Shown: positions 39,642-48,830 of the stretch, piece after piece
Numbering within the stretch: the first letter of the stretch is position 1
How the letters are laid out: each line of letters opens with the position of its first letter
NCBI RefSeq assembly: GCF_001704615.3
Contig: NZ_CP029397.2
Location: forward strand, 3,100,001-3,164,000
Direction: 5' to 3'
Length of the DNA: 64,000 nt
DNA from: Acinetobacter defluvii
GTDB taxonomy: Bacteria > Pseudomonadota > Gammaproteobacteria > Pseudomonadales > Moraxellaceae
The notes under the pieces: model-generated
Told to the model about the DNA's origin: nothing
Databases searched by the model: none
Seen by the model: the letters and a program-made list of their open reading frames with translations, nothing else
Made by a program: the position numbers and the translations under genes

Positions 39642-39974
39642 CTATTTCTTTTGCTCAGGTTCAGACGGTAATGAAATCACAACGGTTTGCGCTGCGGGTG
39701 GCGAATACATACGGAGTTGCGTTACAGCACGTGTACCTATCTGTGCAGTTGCGCCAAAAGTTTGTTGCTCAATTAATAAACGCCCCCATTCGGCATTAAT
39801 GGTTTCTCTTTCACGCATATAACCATTCAGCTCTCGGAAATCATGCCGATAAGCAAAAACCTGTAGCACCACCATAAATGCACTACCTAATACCAAGAAC
39901 AACAAAAAAGCATAAAATATTGCTTTTTTTATCGCCTGTCGGTTGTTCCGCTCTTCTACAATTTCTTCTTTCAT
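39642..39974 (-). CDS. ftsL: Cell division protein FtsL
   Basis: A 110-residue single-pass protein with a cytoplasmic tail (KEEIVEERNNRQAIKKA), one membrane helix (about 19-38) and a periplasmic coiled coil (YMRERETINAEWGRLLIEQQ). It forms the FtsQLB complex that activates FtsI/FtsW. The ATG at 39974 overlaps the rsmH stop as ATGA, which is the usual rsmH-ftsL junction; the longer open frame upstream lies inside rsmH and is not used. Confidence 0.92.
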   Translation of the reverse strand: MKEEIVEERNNRQAIKKAIFYAFLLFLVLGSAFMVVLQVFAYRHDFRELNGYMRERETINAEWGRLLIEQQTFGATAQIGTRAVTQLRMYSPPAAQTVVISLPSEPEQKK

Positions 39975-40897
39975 TCTGCGCCTTTCTGTTCTAAGCGTTC
40001 TGCGACACGAAGCCAAGCACTGCGTGAACGTGGATTTTCCTTCACTTCAGCTTCACTTGCACGCACACGATCAATTTTTTTCAAACGACGAGTATCCTGC
40101 ACTTTTTGAGGTAAACCCCAACCATTATCTTCTGCTAAAGTTGATTCTTTTTGTATAAATTGTTTAATAATTCGATCTTCTAAAGAATGAAAACTAATCA
40201 CTGCTAAACGTCCATGCGCTTTTAATACATCTACAGCTTGTGGCAAGAAAGCATGCACATCATCTAATTCTTTATTAATTTCAATACGAATCGCTTGGAA
40301 AGTACGGGTTGCAGCATGTTTATTTTTCTCCCATTTTGGGTGTGCAACTTTCACGATTTCAGCCAACTGTGCAGTGGTTTCAATATATCCCGCTTGTTTA
40401 ATGGCTTTAGCAATACGGCGACTATAGCGCTCTTCTCCGTATTGAAAAATGACATTGGCTAAATGTTCTTCATCTACATCGACTAACCATTCAGCTGCAG
40501 TTTGACCTTGAGAGTTATCCATCCGCATATCCAAAGGTCCATCTTTCATAAAGCTAAAACCACGTTCTGCCTGATCAAGTTGCGGTGAAGACACGCCCAA
40601 ATCTGCCATAACACCATCGACCTGATCAATGCCACGTTGTTGTAGTTCTTGTTGTAAGTCAGCAAAGCTTGCGTGAATGATTTTAAATCTTGGATCTTGT
40701 TGTTCAAGTTCAGCGCCCACAGCCAAAGCTTGTGGGTCTTTATCAAAAGCAAAAACTTGTGAATTTTCATTTAACTTAGACAATAATAATCGGGTATGAC
40801 CACCACGTCCAAAAGTCCCATCAATATAGATTCCTGTATTTCGGTCAGCAAGGAGCGCATCAACAGTTTCATGTAGCAATACAGAAATATGGGACAT
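39971..40897 (-). CDS. rsmH: 16S rRNA (cytosine-N4)-methyltransferase RsmH
   Basis: A 308-residue enzyme that methylates C1402 of 16S rRNA. The start HISVLLHETVDALLADRN, the SAM motif YIDGTFGRGGHTRLLLSKL, DLGVSSPQLDQAERGFSFM and LAVISFHSLEDRIIKQFI are diagnostic. It leads the division operon. The usual upstream gene mraZ is not present; the next gene is an acetyltransferase on the same strand, 170 bases away. Confidence 0.96.
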   Translation of the reverse strand: MSHISVLLHETVDALLADRNTGIYIDGTFGRGGHTRLLLSKLNENSQVFAFDKDPQALAVGAELEQQDPRFKIIHASFADLQQELQQRGIDQVDGVMADLGVSSPQLDQAERGFSFMKDGPLDMRMDNSQGQTAAEWLVDVDEEHLANVIFQYGEERYSRRIAKAIKQAGYIETTAQLAEIVKVAHPKWEKNKHAATRTFQAIRIEINKELDDVHAFLPQAVDVLKAHGRLAVISFHSLEDRIIKQFIQKESTLAEDNGWGLPQKVQDTRRLKKIDRVRASEAEVKENPRSRSAWLRVAERLEQKGAE

Positions 40898-41070
40898 AAG
40901 TTCAGGTTCAATTCAGTCAGAAAATGTAACTGCACATTATTACCTTGTTTTGTCAAAGCTCCAAACGTCTTTTTGTAGGAAAATATTACTTTCTATAGGG
41001 AAAACCGTTTTAATTAAAAATAAATCGCTCATTTTTGAAAATGAAAGTACCTTCAATACAGTGAAACACA

Positions 41071-41514
41071 TCATTCAACTGATTTACTTTTTAGCATTTT
41101 CACATCACCTTGTGCCAACTCTTCTTGAACATGCCAACCTTGATGCGAATAAAACGTGAAAGCTCGACTATGACGGTCTGTTTCAAGCCAAATCTCTGAA
41201 AATTTTTCAAACAAAATCTGTTCCATTTTCTGCAGCAATGCTTTTCCGATCCCTTTATTTTCAGCATCAGGATAAACAAACATTGCAAAAACACTCCCTT
41301 CTTCTTGATCCGCAATCGCAAACCCACAGCCACGCTGCTCATATTCAGCAACCCATACCGATGTTGTATCTGTAATCAATTCCGAAATAACATCGTGCGT
41401 AATACCCAATTCAGTTAATTCTTGTTTTGATAAATGATTTTCTTTTACAGCTGTACGAATATCAAAGATCAGATCAATATCATCAACTGTTGCAGCTCTT
41501 ATTTTTACACTCAT
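41071..41514 (-). CDS. GNAT family N-acetyltransferase
   Basis: A 147-residue acetyltransferase. The start VKIRAATVDDIDLIFDIRTA is a GNAT N-terminus. The acetyl-CoA loop is the region MFVYPDAENKGIGKALLQKM (about 79-98), followed by IWLETDRHSRAFTFYSHQGW. The Q/RxxGxG/A motif is replaced by ENKGIGKA, a common variant. The substrate cannot be inferred. It lies between rsmH and the sulfate-binding genes with no clear operon partner. Confidence 0.88.
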   Translation of the reverse strand: MSVKIRAATVDDIDLIFDIRTAVKENHLSKQELTELGITHDVISELITDTTSVWVAEYEQRGCGFAIADQEEGSVFAMFVYPDAENKGIGKALLQKMEQILFEKFSEIWLETDRHSRAFTFYSHQGWHVQEELAQGDVKMLKSKSVE

Positions 41515-41558
41515 TACTTCTCCTAATATACTGTTTTTAAAATAAATCCAATGTACAT

Positions 41559-41585
41559 AAAAAACCTCCTAAAAATAGGAGGCTT
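41559..41585 (-). terminator. Terminator of the first sulfate-binding protein gene
   Basis: Read leftward, CCTCCTA-TTTT-TAGGAGG is followed by TTTTTTAT. It lies 22 bases past the stop at 41607. Confidence 0.88.
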
Positions 41586-41606
41586 TGCATTTAGATCAGC
41601 AAAATA

Positions 41607-42623
41607 TTAACGTTTATCGTTATAAATTTGATCAAACACACCACCATTTACAAAGTGGGTTTGCTGCGCTTTAGCCCAACCCCCAAATACTTCATCAATG
41701 GTAAAAGTTTTTAGTTTCGGGAATTGCTTTGCATATTTCGCTAAAACTTTTTCATTACGTGGGCGGTAGAAATGTTTTGCAGCCATTTCCTGACCAATTG
41801 GTGAATATAAATAGTTAATATAGCCTGTTGCTAGCCATTTATTGCCATTTTTCGCCACAGTTTTGTCCACAATCGCAACCGAAGGCTCAGTCAAAATAGA
41901 CATAGATGGATAAACGATATCGAATTTATTGCCTAAAGTTTTTTTACTGATCATGGCTTCATTTTCCCACGTCAGTAATACATCACCGATACCACGTTCA
42001 GCAAACGTTGTCATCGAAGCACGTGCGGCAGGATCCATGACTTTCACGTTATGGTACATTTTAGACACGAATTCACGTGCTTTGGCATCGTTACCACCCG
42101 GTTGTTTCAGCGCATAGCCCCACGCAGACAAATAAATCCAACGAGGCAATCCGCCTGTTTTTGGATTAGGTGTAATGATTTGCACCCCTGGCTTGGTCAA
42201 ATCAGTCCAATCTTTAATGTGTTTTGGATTGCCTTTGCGTACCATAAACACAATCGTTGAGGTATAAGGTGCTGAGTTATGTGGAAATTCTTTCTGCCAA
42301 CCTTTGTCAATTTGACCTGATTTTACGATTTCTTCAATGTCATTTGCCAACGCAAGTGTCACCACATCGCCCTTTAAACCATCTACGACTGAACGTGCTT
42401 GTTTGCCCGACCCCCCATGTGATTGCTTGAAGTTTACCGTATGACCTGTACGGTTTTTCCAATAGGTGCCAAATGATTTATTGAATTCATCGTAGAATTC
42501 ACGGGTTGCATCATAAGAGACATTTAAAAATTGACGATCAGCGGCTTGCGCTACATTTGAAGTCACCGCTACACCAGCTGCAAGCAATGCAACGTGCAGC
42601 CATGTTCTCACTTGAATTTTCAT
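41607..42623 (-). CDS. Sulfate ABC transporter substrate-binding protein (paralogue 1)
   Basis: A 338-residue periplasmic protein of the Sbp/CysP family. A signal peptide ends near residue 27 (SNVAQAADRQ). The body has [40 protein letters not shown] (anion-binding region), [20 protein letters not shown] and GIGDVLLTWENEA. Substrates are sulfate or thiosulfate. No permease or ATPase genes lie beside it. It is a clear duplicate of the gene at 42867; the C-terminal segment [16 protein letters not shown] is almost identical in both. Confidence 0.94.
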   Translation of the reverse strand: MKIQVRTWLHVALLAAGVAVTSNVAQAADRQFLNVSYDATREFYDEFNKSFGTYWKNRTGHTVNFKQSHGGSGKQARSVVDGLKGDVVTLALANDIEEIVKSGQIDKGWQKEFPHNSAPYTSTIVFMVRKGNPKHIKDWTDLTKPGVQIITPNPKTGGLPRWIYLSAWGYALKQPGGNDAKAREFVSKMYHNVKVMDPAARASMTTFAERGIGDVLLTWENEAMISKKTLGNKFDIVYPSMSILTEPSVAIVDKTVAKNGNKWLATGYINYLYSPIGQEMAAKHFYRPRNEKVLAKYAKQFPKLKTFTIDEVFGGWAKAQQTHFVNGGVFDQIYNDKR

Positions 42624-42812
42624 GACGTTTCAGTACTAAAATCTTGAATTGTGCTAAATATATGAAATAAGCAGATAAACCGCAATTTAATAATTTCTAC
42701 TCAAATTGTATTTTTATCAATCAATCGTATGATAATCATTTGTTTCTATTTATAAAAATCTCAAAACAATCTACTTATTTATATTTTATAGATTTTTTAG
42801 CATTGCTTATAC

Positions 42813-42842
42813 AAAAAAGAGAATTAATAAATTCTCTTTTTT
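42813..42842. terminator. Terminator of the second sulfate-binding protein gene
   Basis: Perfect 13-base arms, AAAAAAGAGAATT and its complement, with an AATA loop and a T-run on either strand. It separates the two paralogues, so they are not one simple operon. Confidence 0.85.
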
Positions 42843-42866
42843 CCTTTTTGAGATATTCAAACCAGC

Positions 42867-43865
42867 TTATTTTTCAGATGAAATTTGATCGTAAATCGCA
42901 CCATTTACAAAGTGGGTTTGCTGTGCTTTTGCCCAACCACCAAAAACGTCATTGATGGTAAATAGTTTAATTTTTGGAAACTTTGCCGCATATTTTGCTG
43001 CAACTTGGGCATTGCGAGGACGGAAATGATATTTTGCAGCCAACTCCTGCCCTTGTGGAGAATATAAATAATTTAAATAACCTTTGGCTAAATTACGATT
43101 ACCATCTTTAGCGACATTTTTATCTACGATCGCCACTGAAGGCTCTGCCAAAATGGAAATAGAAGGATAAACGATTTGATACTTGTCTTTATCAGGTCCA
43201 GACGTGGCTAGAATTGCTTCATTTTCCCAAGACAGCAATACATCGCCAATGCCACGCTCAGCAAAAGTGGTCAGCGAACCGCGTGCACCTGAGTCTAAAA
43301 CTTTGACATTGTTATAGAGTTTTTTGACCAATTCACGTGCTTTGACATCATTTCCACCCGGTTGTTTTAGTGCATAGCCCCATGCAGACAAATAAATCCA
43401 ACGTGGTGCGCCCCCTGTTTTGGGATTTGGTGTCACAATTTCAACACCTGGCTTCGTTAAATCATTCCAATCTTTAATATTTTTAGGATTTCCTTTACGC
43501 ACCAAGAAAACCACTGTAGATGTATATGGTGCTGAGTTATTTGGAAATTCTTTCTGCCAATCTTTTTCAATCAAGCCTGCTTTGACAATTTCATCAATAT
43601 CATTTGCCAATGCCAAAGTCACCACATCCGCTTGCAACCCATCAATCACTGAACGTGCTTGCTTACCAGAACCACCATGTGACTGTTTAAACTCAATTGT
43701 TTGTCCTGTACGCTGCTGCCAAAAAGTAGCAAAACTTTTATTATATTCTTGATAAAACTCTCGTGTTGGGTCGTAAGATACGTTTAAAAAATCTTTTGCA
43801 GCATAAGCACTTAAACTACTTAACCCCATTAAGCTGACTACAGTTGCCACTATCATTTTTTTCAT
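42867..43865 (-). CDS. Sulfate ABC transporter substrate-binding protein (paralogue 2)
   Basis: A 332-residue Sbp/CysP-type protein with a signal peptide ending near residue 22 ([10 protein letters not shown]). It shares with its downstream paralogue the [20 protein letters not shown] start, [20 protein letters not shown] and [20 protein letters not shown]. By eye, about three quarters of residues agree. It has its own upstream AT-rich region of 373 bases and its own terminator, so the two copies are probably regulated separately. Confidence 0.94.
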
Positions 43866-44238
43866 TTTAATTTCACAGGTTTAGTTTCTAAATTAAGATT
43901 ACTTTATGTTTTGTTTTTTTAATTTACAATCATAGAGTTATAACAATATATAAAACCAATAGCTATATTTTAGATATCTTTTTTGCATATAAGGTTATTC
44001 AAAAATAAAGTATTTTAAATTTAGAGAAAAATGTATACTCCTTCACAATAACTACACATTTATTTGCTATTAATACGCAGCTCTTACAAATACATCGTAT
44101 TTTTGATTAAAAGCGACAAAAAATGTCATTTTTGTAAAAATATGTGACGCTATTGTACATATTGTGACTATTTATGGTTAAAATATGCCAGTAAGAGGAA
44201 TTCTTAAACTAAAAATAATGTCCTTGTGGGGGAATACC
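43866..44238. other. Divergent intergenic region between sulfate-binding and small secreted protein genes
   Basis: 373 bases, strongly AT-rich. It contains a GTTATAAC palindrome about 70 bases before the sulfate-binding gene start and a GGGGGA ribosome site before 44239. I could not define promoters or a regulator site with confidence. Confidence 0.5.
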
Positions 44239-44550
44239 ATGAATTTACAGATGATTAAATTATTTACATTAAGTTTAACTTTAGGTCTAGGCATGCAAGT
44301 GACGCAGGCTGCTGCGATTACTAAAAGCCAAACAACAGTTACGCCATCACAAGTGATGACTGAAAAACTTTCTCCGATTGAAAAAGCTTTAAATCAACAA
44401 AAACGTGAAGGCAATAAAATATTATCAAACCCAGATGATCTTAAAGTTTTTACCTCACTAAAAAGCACTGCCTCACAGAATTTCTTAGCAGAACAACATC
44501 AACGCTTTTCTCGCTTGGTACAAGCTATTTTCCAACCACATAGCTCTTAA
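44239..44550 (+). CDS. Small secreted protein, function unknown
   Basis: 103 residues from the ATG at 44239, which has GGGGGAA upstream. A signal peptide runs to about residue 25 (LTLGLGMQVTQAAA). The mature part is Ser/Thr/Gln-rich and helical (SPIEKALNQQKREGNKIL; FLAEQHQRFSRLVQAIFQ), with no cysteine and no domain I recognise. An upstream in-frame Met at 44185 would lack a signal peptide at the N-terminus, so the later start is preferred. It precedes gltX but a separate promoter box for gltX is visible. Confidence 0.7.
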   Translation: MNLQMIKLFTLSLTLGLGMQVTQAAAITKSQTTVTPSQVMTEKLSPIEKALNQQKREGNKILSNPDDLKVFTSLKSTASQNFLAEQHQRFSRLVQAIFQPHSS

Positions 44551-44651
44551 TTTTTAAAACTTTTAACGGCTCAATATACTTATCCCCCTGAGAATGAGCC
44601 TGCCCAATTGTTTATTGGTGAATTAACCCTTAAGCGATTGGGCTTTTTCGT

Positions 44652-44657
44652 TATAAT
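44652..44657 (+). promoter_or_regulatory. Candidate -10 box of gltX
   Basis: TATAAT lies 34 bases before the gltX start. The best -35 (TTAAGC, 16 bases upstream) is poor, so the assignment rests mainly on the perfect -10. Confidence 0.45.
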
Positions 44658-44691
44658 AGTTCCCAATTTACATTCTGAATAATAGTTGACT

Positions 44692-46200
44692 ATGACCGTT
44701 CGTACTCGTATTGCACCTTCTCCTACAGGCTTCCCTCATGTAGGAACAGCGTATATCGCTTTATTTAACCTATGTTTTGCCAAGCAAAATGGTGGTGAAT
44801 TTATTCTGCGTATCGAAGATACAGACCAATTACGCTCAACCCCTGAATCTGAAAAAATGATCTTAGATTCATTACGTTGGTTAGGCTTAAACTGGTCTGA
44901 AGGTCCTGATGTAGGCGGCCCTCATGCTCCATATCGCCAGTCTGAACGCATGGATATTTATAAAAAATATGCGTTGGACTTGGTTGAAAAAGGTCATGCT
45001 TTTTACTGTTTTGCGACAGCAGAAGAATTAGATCAAATGCGTGCAGAACAACAAGCACGTGGTGAAACACCACGTTACGATGGTCGTGGTTTATTGCTTT
45101 CAGAAGAAGAAGTACAACGTCGTTTGGCTGCAGGTGAGGCGCATGTTATTCGCATGAAAGTGCCTGAAGATGGTATTTGTAAATTTAACGACATGCTACG
45201 TGGTGAAGTCGAAATCCCATGGGCGCAAGTCGACATGCAGATTCTGCTAAAAACTGATGGCTTACCTACTTACCACTTAGCCAATGTGGTTGATGACCAT
45301 CTAATGCAAATCACCCATGTGATTCGTGGTGAAGAATGGATTCCATCCGCACCTAAACACCAACTCTTATATCAATACTTTGGTTGGGAAATGCCTGTAC
45401 TTTGCCATATGCCATTGTTACGCAACCCAGATAAATCAAAACTGTCTAAACGTAAAAACCCAACTTCAATCAACTATTACAAAGACATCGGCGTACTGCC
45501 TGAAGCATTGTTAAACTATTTAGGTCGTATGGGTTGGTCAATGCCTGATGAGCGTGAAAAGTTCACTTTGGCTGAAATGATTGAGAACTTTGATATTCAA
45601 CGGGTATCTTTGGGTGGTCCGATCTTTGATGTAGAAAAACTGAATTGGTTAAATGGTCAATGGATCAAAGGTTTAACGCCTGCTGAACTATTGAATACCC
45701 TATTGACTTGGAAATCTGATCGTCAAACCTTAGAAGAAATTGCAGCAGCGATTCAACCGCGTATCAATCTCCTCTCTGAAGCAGTAAATTGGGCTGGTTT
45801 TTATTTCAATCAATTCCCAACGATCAGCAAAGAACAGTTTGAAAGTAAAAAATTAACTGAAGAACAAGTTCGTCAAAGCTTACAATTTGCAATTTGGCGC
45901 TTAGAAAGTATGTTTACTTGGAACAATGATACTGTCAGCCAGACTTTAATGGACTTGGCAAATCAAATGGGCATCAAACTACGTGACTTCATGCCAACCT
46001 TCTTTATTGCAATTGCAGGCTCTACTTCGTCAACCCCCGTGATGCAATCTATGGTTACCATTGGACCTGATTTAACCTTTGCACGTTTACGTCATGCGCT
46101 TGAAATCGTCGGTGGTCCGAGTAAAAAAGAAGCAAAAGTATGGGAAAAACTCAATGAAAGCTTAAAATTGCCGAAAAATGATGCAGTTGATCAAGCTTAA
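44692..46200 (+). CDS. gltX: Glutamyl-tRNA synthetase
   Basis: A 502-residue class I synthetase that charges tRNA-Glu. The HIGH-type motif is [12 protein letters not shown] (9-20) and the KMSKS-type motif is KLSKR (250-254). [16 protein letters not shown] and [20 protein letters not shown] are typical. The start at 44692 ([10 protein letters not shown]) is preferred to a TTG two codons earlier. Its product's substrate, tRNA-Glu, is encoded 91 bases downstream on the same strand. Length and the long C-terminal domain fit the discriminating proteobacterial GluRS. Confidence 0.97.
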
Positions 46201-46221
46201 TTAATTTTTTAGTTGACGACG

Positions 46222-46247
46222 CGGCGTTATATCCATAATATAGCGCC
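46222..46247. repeat. Hairpin between gltX and tRNA-Glu
   Basis: GGCGTTATAT and ATATAGCGCC form a 10-base stem with one G-U pair around a CCATA loop. There is no T-run after it, so it is more likely a processing or mRNA-end structure than a terminator. Confidence 0.5.
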
Positions 46248-46291
46248 CATACAGCGAGATGGTTAAAAAACTTAATCCTGTTGCCTCATAA

Positions 46292-46367
46292 GTTCCTATC
46301 GTCTAGAGGCCTAGGACATCGCCCTTTCACGGCGGTAACCGGGGTTCGAATCCCCGTAGGAACGCCA
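46292..46367 (+). tRNA. tRNA-Glu (UUC)
   Basis: A 76-base cloverleaf with encoded CCA. The acceptor stem GTTCCTA/TAGGAAC is fully paired, the anticodon loop CTTTCAC gives UUC and the T arm is CGGGGTTCGAATCCCCG. It is followed by a strong terminator. Confidence 0.97.
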
Positions 46368-46373
46368 AATTCG

Positions 46374-46405
46374 AAAAAGCCACTGACTCAATCAGTGGCT
46401 TTTTT
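46374..46405. terminator. Terminator after tRNA-Glu
   Basis: GCCACTGA-CTCAA-TCAGTGGC followed by six T; it begins 7 bases after the tRNA CCA end. Confidence 0.9.
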
Positions 46406-46475
46406 ATTGCTGAAAATTTCTTATTTTCTCATCTATCCGCTAAAATCAACATTATAAAATATCTGTGGAGTTGTG

Positions 46476-46820
46476 ATGCAATACCGTTGCCCGAAATGTC
46501 AAAGTGCTAAAATTCTTCCTGTTGCCAATGGTGATACTGCGGCTGTACGCCCAGTTGTCCCGAAAAGCTTAGTCATTTTGATTCCTGCATTATTTATTTT
46601 ATTACTTTTGGTGGTCATTAGCGTGGCGTTGTGGCTATTTAGCAATGGTGCAGGTCAAACATTACAAATTGCGACCGTCGTCGCTTTCCTTATTTGTGTG
46701 GTCGCTGGGATTCTGTTTTGGCGTGATCTTCCAGATTTTAAAATCTCGATGCAATCTTTTATGAATGCCAATAAACACTGGAAATGCCGTGAGTGTAATC
46801 ATGAGTGGCATATTCAATAA
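46476..46820 (+). CDS. Small membrane protein flanked by zinc ribbons
   Basis: A 114-residue protein. A CxxC motif at the start (YRCPKCQSAKILPV) and another near the end (HWKCRECNHEWHI) form a split zinc ribbon. Two hydrophobic helices lie between (about 30-58 and 65-85). The termini would both face the cytoplasm if two helices span the membrane, allowing one ribbon to form. GTGGAG lies 5 bases before the ATG; a GTG one codon earlier is possible. No function is recognised. Confidence 0.75.
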   Translation: MQYRCPKCQSAKILPVANGDTAAVRPVVPKSLVILIPALFILLLLVVISVALWLFSNGAGQTLQIATVVAFLICVVAGILFWRDLPDFKISMQSFMNANKHWKCRECNHEWHIQ

Positions 46821-46862
46821 TTCTAATTTTTTAAGATTTAGTTAGCCCACACTCATACTCAC

Positions 46863-47816
46863 TTAATGTGAGTGCGAGTGTGATTCATCATCATGTGAAT
46901 GTTGTTCTATCGTTGAATGTTCATGAGACTGTGCCATACAAACATCATCTTCGATCTGTAAAGTCATTTCCTTAATGCCATGGGTATGGCTCAGCATTTC
47001 TAACGCTTCTTGGTAAAGGAAATTTCGATCTGCTGTTGGTGCAAATAAATGTACTGTTAAATGTATATTCTTAGAAGTGATTGCCCACACTTTTAGTTGG
47101 TGAATACTCTCCACCCCTTTTAAAGCCAACAAATCTAGACGTAACTTCTCAATATCGATTTCTTCAGGCACACCTTCCAATAAAATATTGATACTCTGTT
47201 TAAGCAAAGTCCAAGCGCGTGGCAATACCCAAAACCCAATCAATACCGCAATGACGGTGTCAACCCAGACCCAACCTGTAAAATAGATCAGCACTGCACC
47301 AATAATTACACCTACCGAGCCAAGTGCATCACTCAATACTTCTAGATAAGCACCTTTGACATTTAAGCTATCTTGAGCACTCGACATTAAAATTTTCATT
47401 GAAATGAGATTAATCACCAACCCAATCACTGCAACCAACAACATTCCCAAACTTTGAATTTCTGGAGGTTGGCTAAAACGCTGAAATGCTTCATAAAGAA
47501 TATAAATTGCCACCATAAACAACATTGAAGCATTAAAAAGCGCAGCTAAAATCTCAAAACGCTGATAACCAAAAGTACGCTTATCATCCGCAGGTAATTT
47601 ACCTATTTTGATCGCAACCAACGCAATTGCCAAAGCTGCCGCATCAGTAAACATATGTGCTGCATCAGAAAGCAATGCCAAGCTCTGCGTCACAAAACCC
47701 GCTATCACTTCGATCACTAGAAATGTGGTAGTAAGAATCAGTGCAAAGGTAAGTTTTTTGGCATTATCCTCTGTCACGACTGCATGACTATGATCATGCC
47801 CATGATGTTCGCTCAT
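46863..47816 (-). CDS. czcD: Cation diffusion facilitator (CzcD/ZnT type)
   Basis: A 317-residue metal/proton antiporter. Six membrane helices are visible. The metal sites are in helix 2 (LLSDAAHMFTDAAALA) and helix 5 (LEVLSDALGSVGVI), the HxxxD pattern of zinc-type members. Histidine-rich segments at both ends (SEHHGHDHSHAVV; EQHSHDDESHSHSH) would bind metal in the cytoplasm. The likely substrates are zinc, with cobalt or cadmium possible. It stands alone and no regulator is adjacent. Confidence 0.92.
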   Translation of the reverse strand: MSEHHGHDHSHAVVTEDNAKKLTFALILTTTFLVIEVIAGFVTQSLALLSDAAHMFTDAAALAIALVAIKIGKLPADDKRTFGYQRFEILAALFNASMLFMVAIYILYEAFQRFSQPPEIQSLGMLLVAVIGLVINLISMKILMSSAQDSLNVKGAYLEVLSDALGSVGVIIGAVLIYFTGWVWVDTVIAVLIGFWVLPRAWTLLKQSINILLEGVPEEIDIEKLRLDLLALKGVESIHQLKVWAITSKNIHLTVHLFAPTADRNFLYQEALEMLSHTHGIKEMTLQIEDDVCMAQSHEHSTIEQHSHDDESHSHSH

Positions 47817-48308
47817 TCCTACTCCTTTATTTTCTTAGAATTACAAGTTAAAAGCCTTTTAGCCCAATAGATTGTAACGCCTCTATGATATAAATAAAGT
47901 GAAATACGTTTTTGCTTGCTAGAGAATACATCTGTGACTAACTCTGCTTTATTGCACTTTTAACATACTTTCCTTTTATAAATGCTATAGATTTTTGAAC
48001 TAAATCATTTTAAAAAATAAAGATCTTCAGTGCGCTCAACTGAACAATTATTTTATTTTTTGGTCAATTCACTTACTTTTTCCAAATAATTTTTTAACCG
48101 TTCAATATATTAAGGGATCATTTCATTGCATTTTTTCAATGTTACACTGTAAATGTTCTTTTATATAAAAACTCATACATTTAAATATTGACAAATTACA
48201 ATTTATTATTTGAAAAATTTTTAAAAACCGTTACATTAATCATATCCCAGCCTCATTTTCAGGTGGGTAATTTCACAACTTTGTTAATGGATTAGCAAGG
48301 AGGTTTAT
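47817..48308. other. Divergent intergenic region czcD/Sel1 pair
   Basis: 492 AT-rich bases without a convincing gene. A TTGACA box lies at 48188-48193 without a good -10 at the right distance. A strong AAGGAGG ribosome site precedes the Sel1 gene at 48309. The length leaves room for a leader or a small RNA, but I see no stable structure. Confidence 0.5.
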
Positions 48309-48647
48309 ATGTTAGTGCATATTTTTAAACGCTTTTTAGGAAATTCTTCTCAGCGTTCAACAGTCGAATCAAATACGGCGAATAATGCCTTATCGTCTGT
48401 TGAGACTACGCATATAGCAGAAGATACTCAAAACATACGTAATGCAATGTGGGCATCCTTACGTGCCGCACTACGTGGCGACCAAGAAGCTCAATATCAA
48501 ATGGGCTTAAACTATCTAAATGGTCAATTAGGTTTAGATCGTAGTTATATTCATGCTGAGAAATGGCTTGAACAAGCTGCTCATCAAGGTCATCCTTTTG
48601 CAAAAGAAGAGTTGAAAAAAGCATATAACCAACTGGCATTTTCATAA
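48309..48647 (+). CDS. Short Sel1-repeat protein (first of a pair)
   Basis: A 112-residue protein without a signal peptide. A polar N-terminal half is followed by about one and a half Sel1-like repeats (RAALRGDQEAQYQMGLNYLN, then GLDRSYIHAEKWLEQAAHQG). The ribosome site AAGGAGG is close to consensus, suggesting high expression. The YLNGQLGLD motif is shared with the next gene, showing that the two arose by duplication. Role unknown; Sel1 proteins often act as adaptors. Confidence 0.75.
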   Translation: MLVHIFKRFLGNSSQRSTVESNTANNALSSVETTHIAEDTQNIRNAMWASLRAALRGDQEAQYQMGLNYLNGQLGLDRSYIHAEKWLEQAAHQGHPFAKEELKKAYNQLAFS

Positions 48648-48830
48648 TAGAACAGCTTTAGACTTCAACCTCATATTTTGCTCAGTATGAAAAAGTTGAA
48701 GTCTAAGCCAATAAAATGCACAGACAAATAAGCGAAGTTTTGAGCTTGTTAAAATTCTCAGAAAAAGTGGAAATGATGTTTTTTTGCTTTTTCTTTCTCA
48801 ATCACTTTATTGTCTTGCAGGCATAATAAA

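Noticed and set aside
42724..42745. Fur-box-like sequence (GATAATCATT) upstream of a sulfate-binding gene
   Set aside because: Only about 12 of 19 consensus positions match and one half is absent; AT-rich DNA gives such matches by chance.
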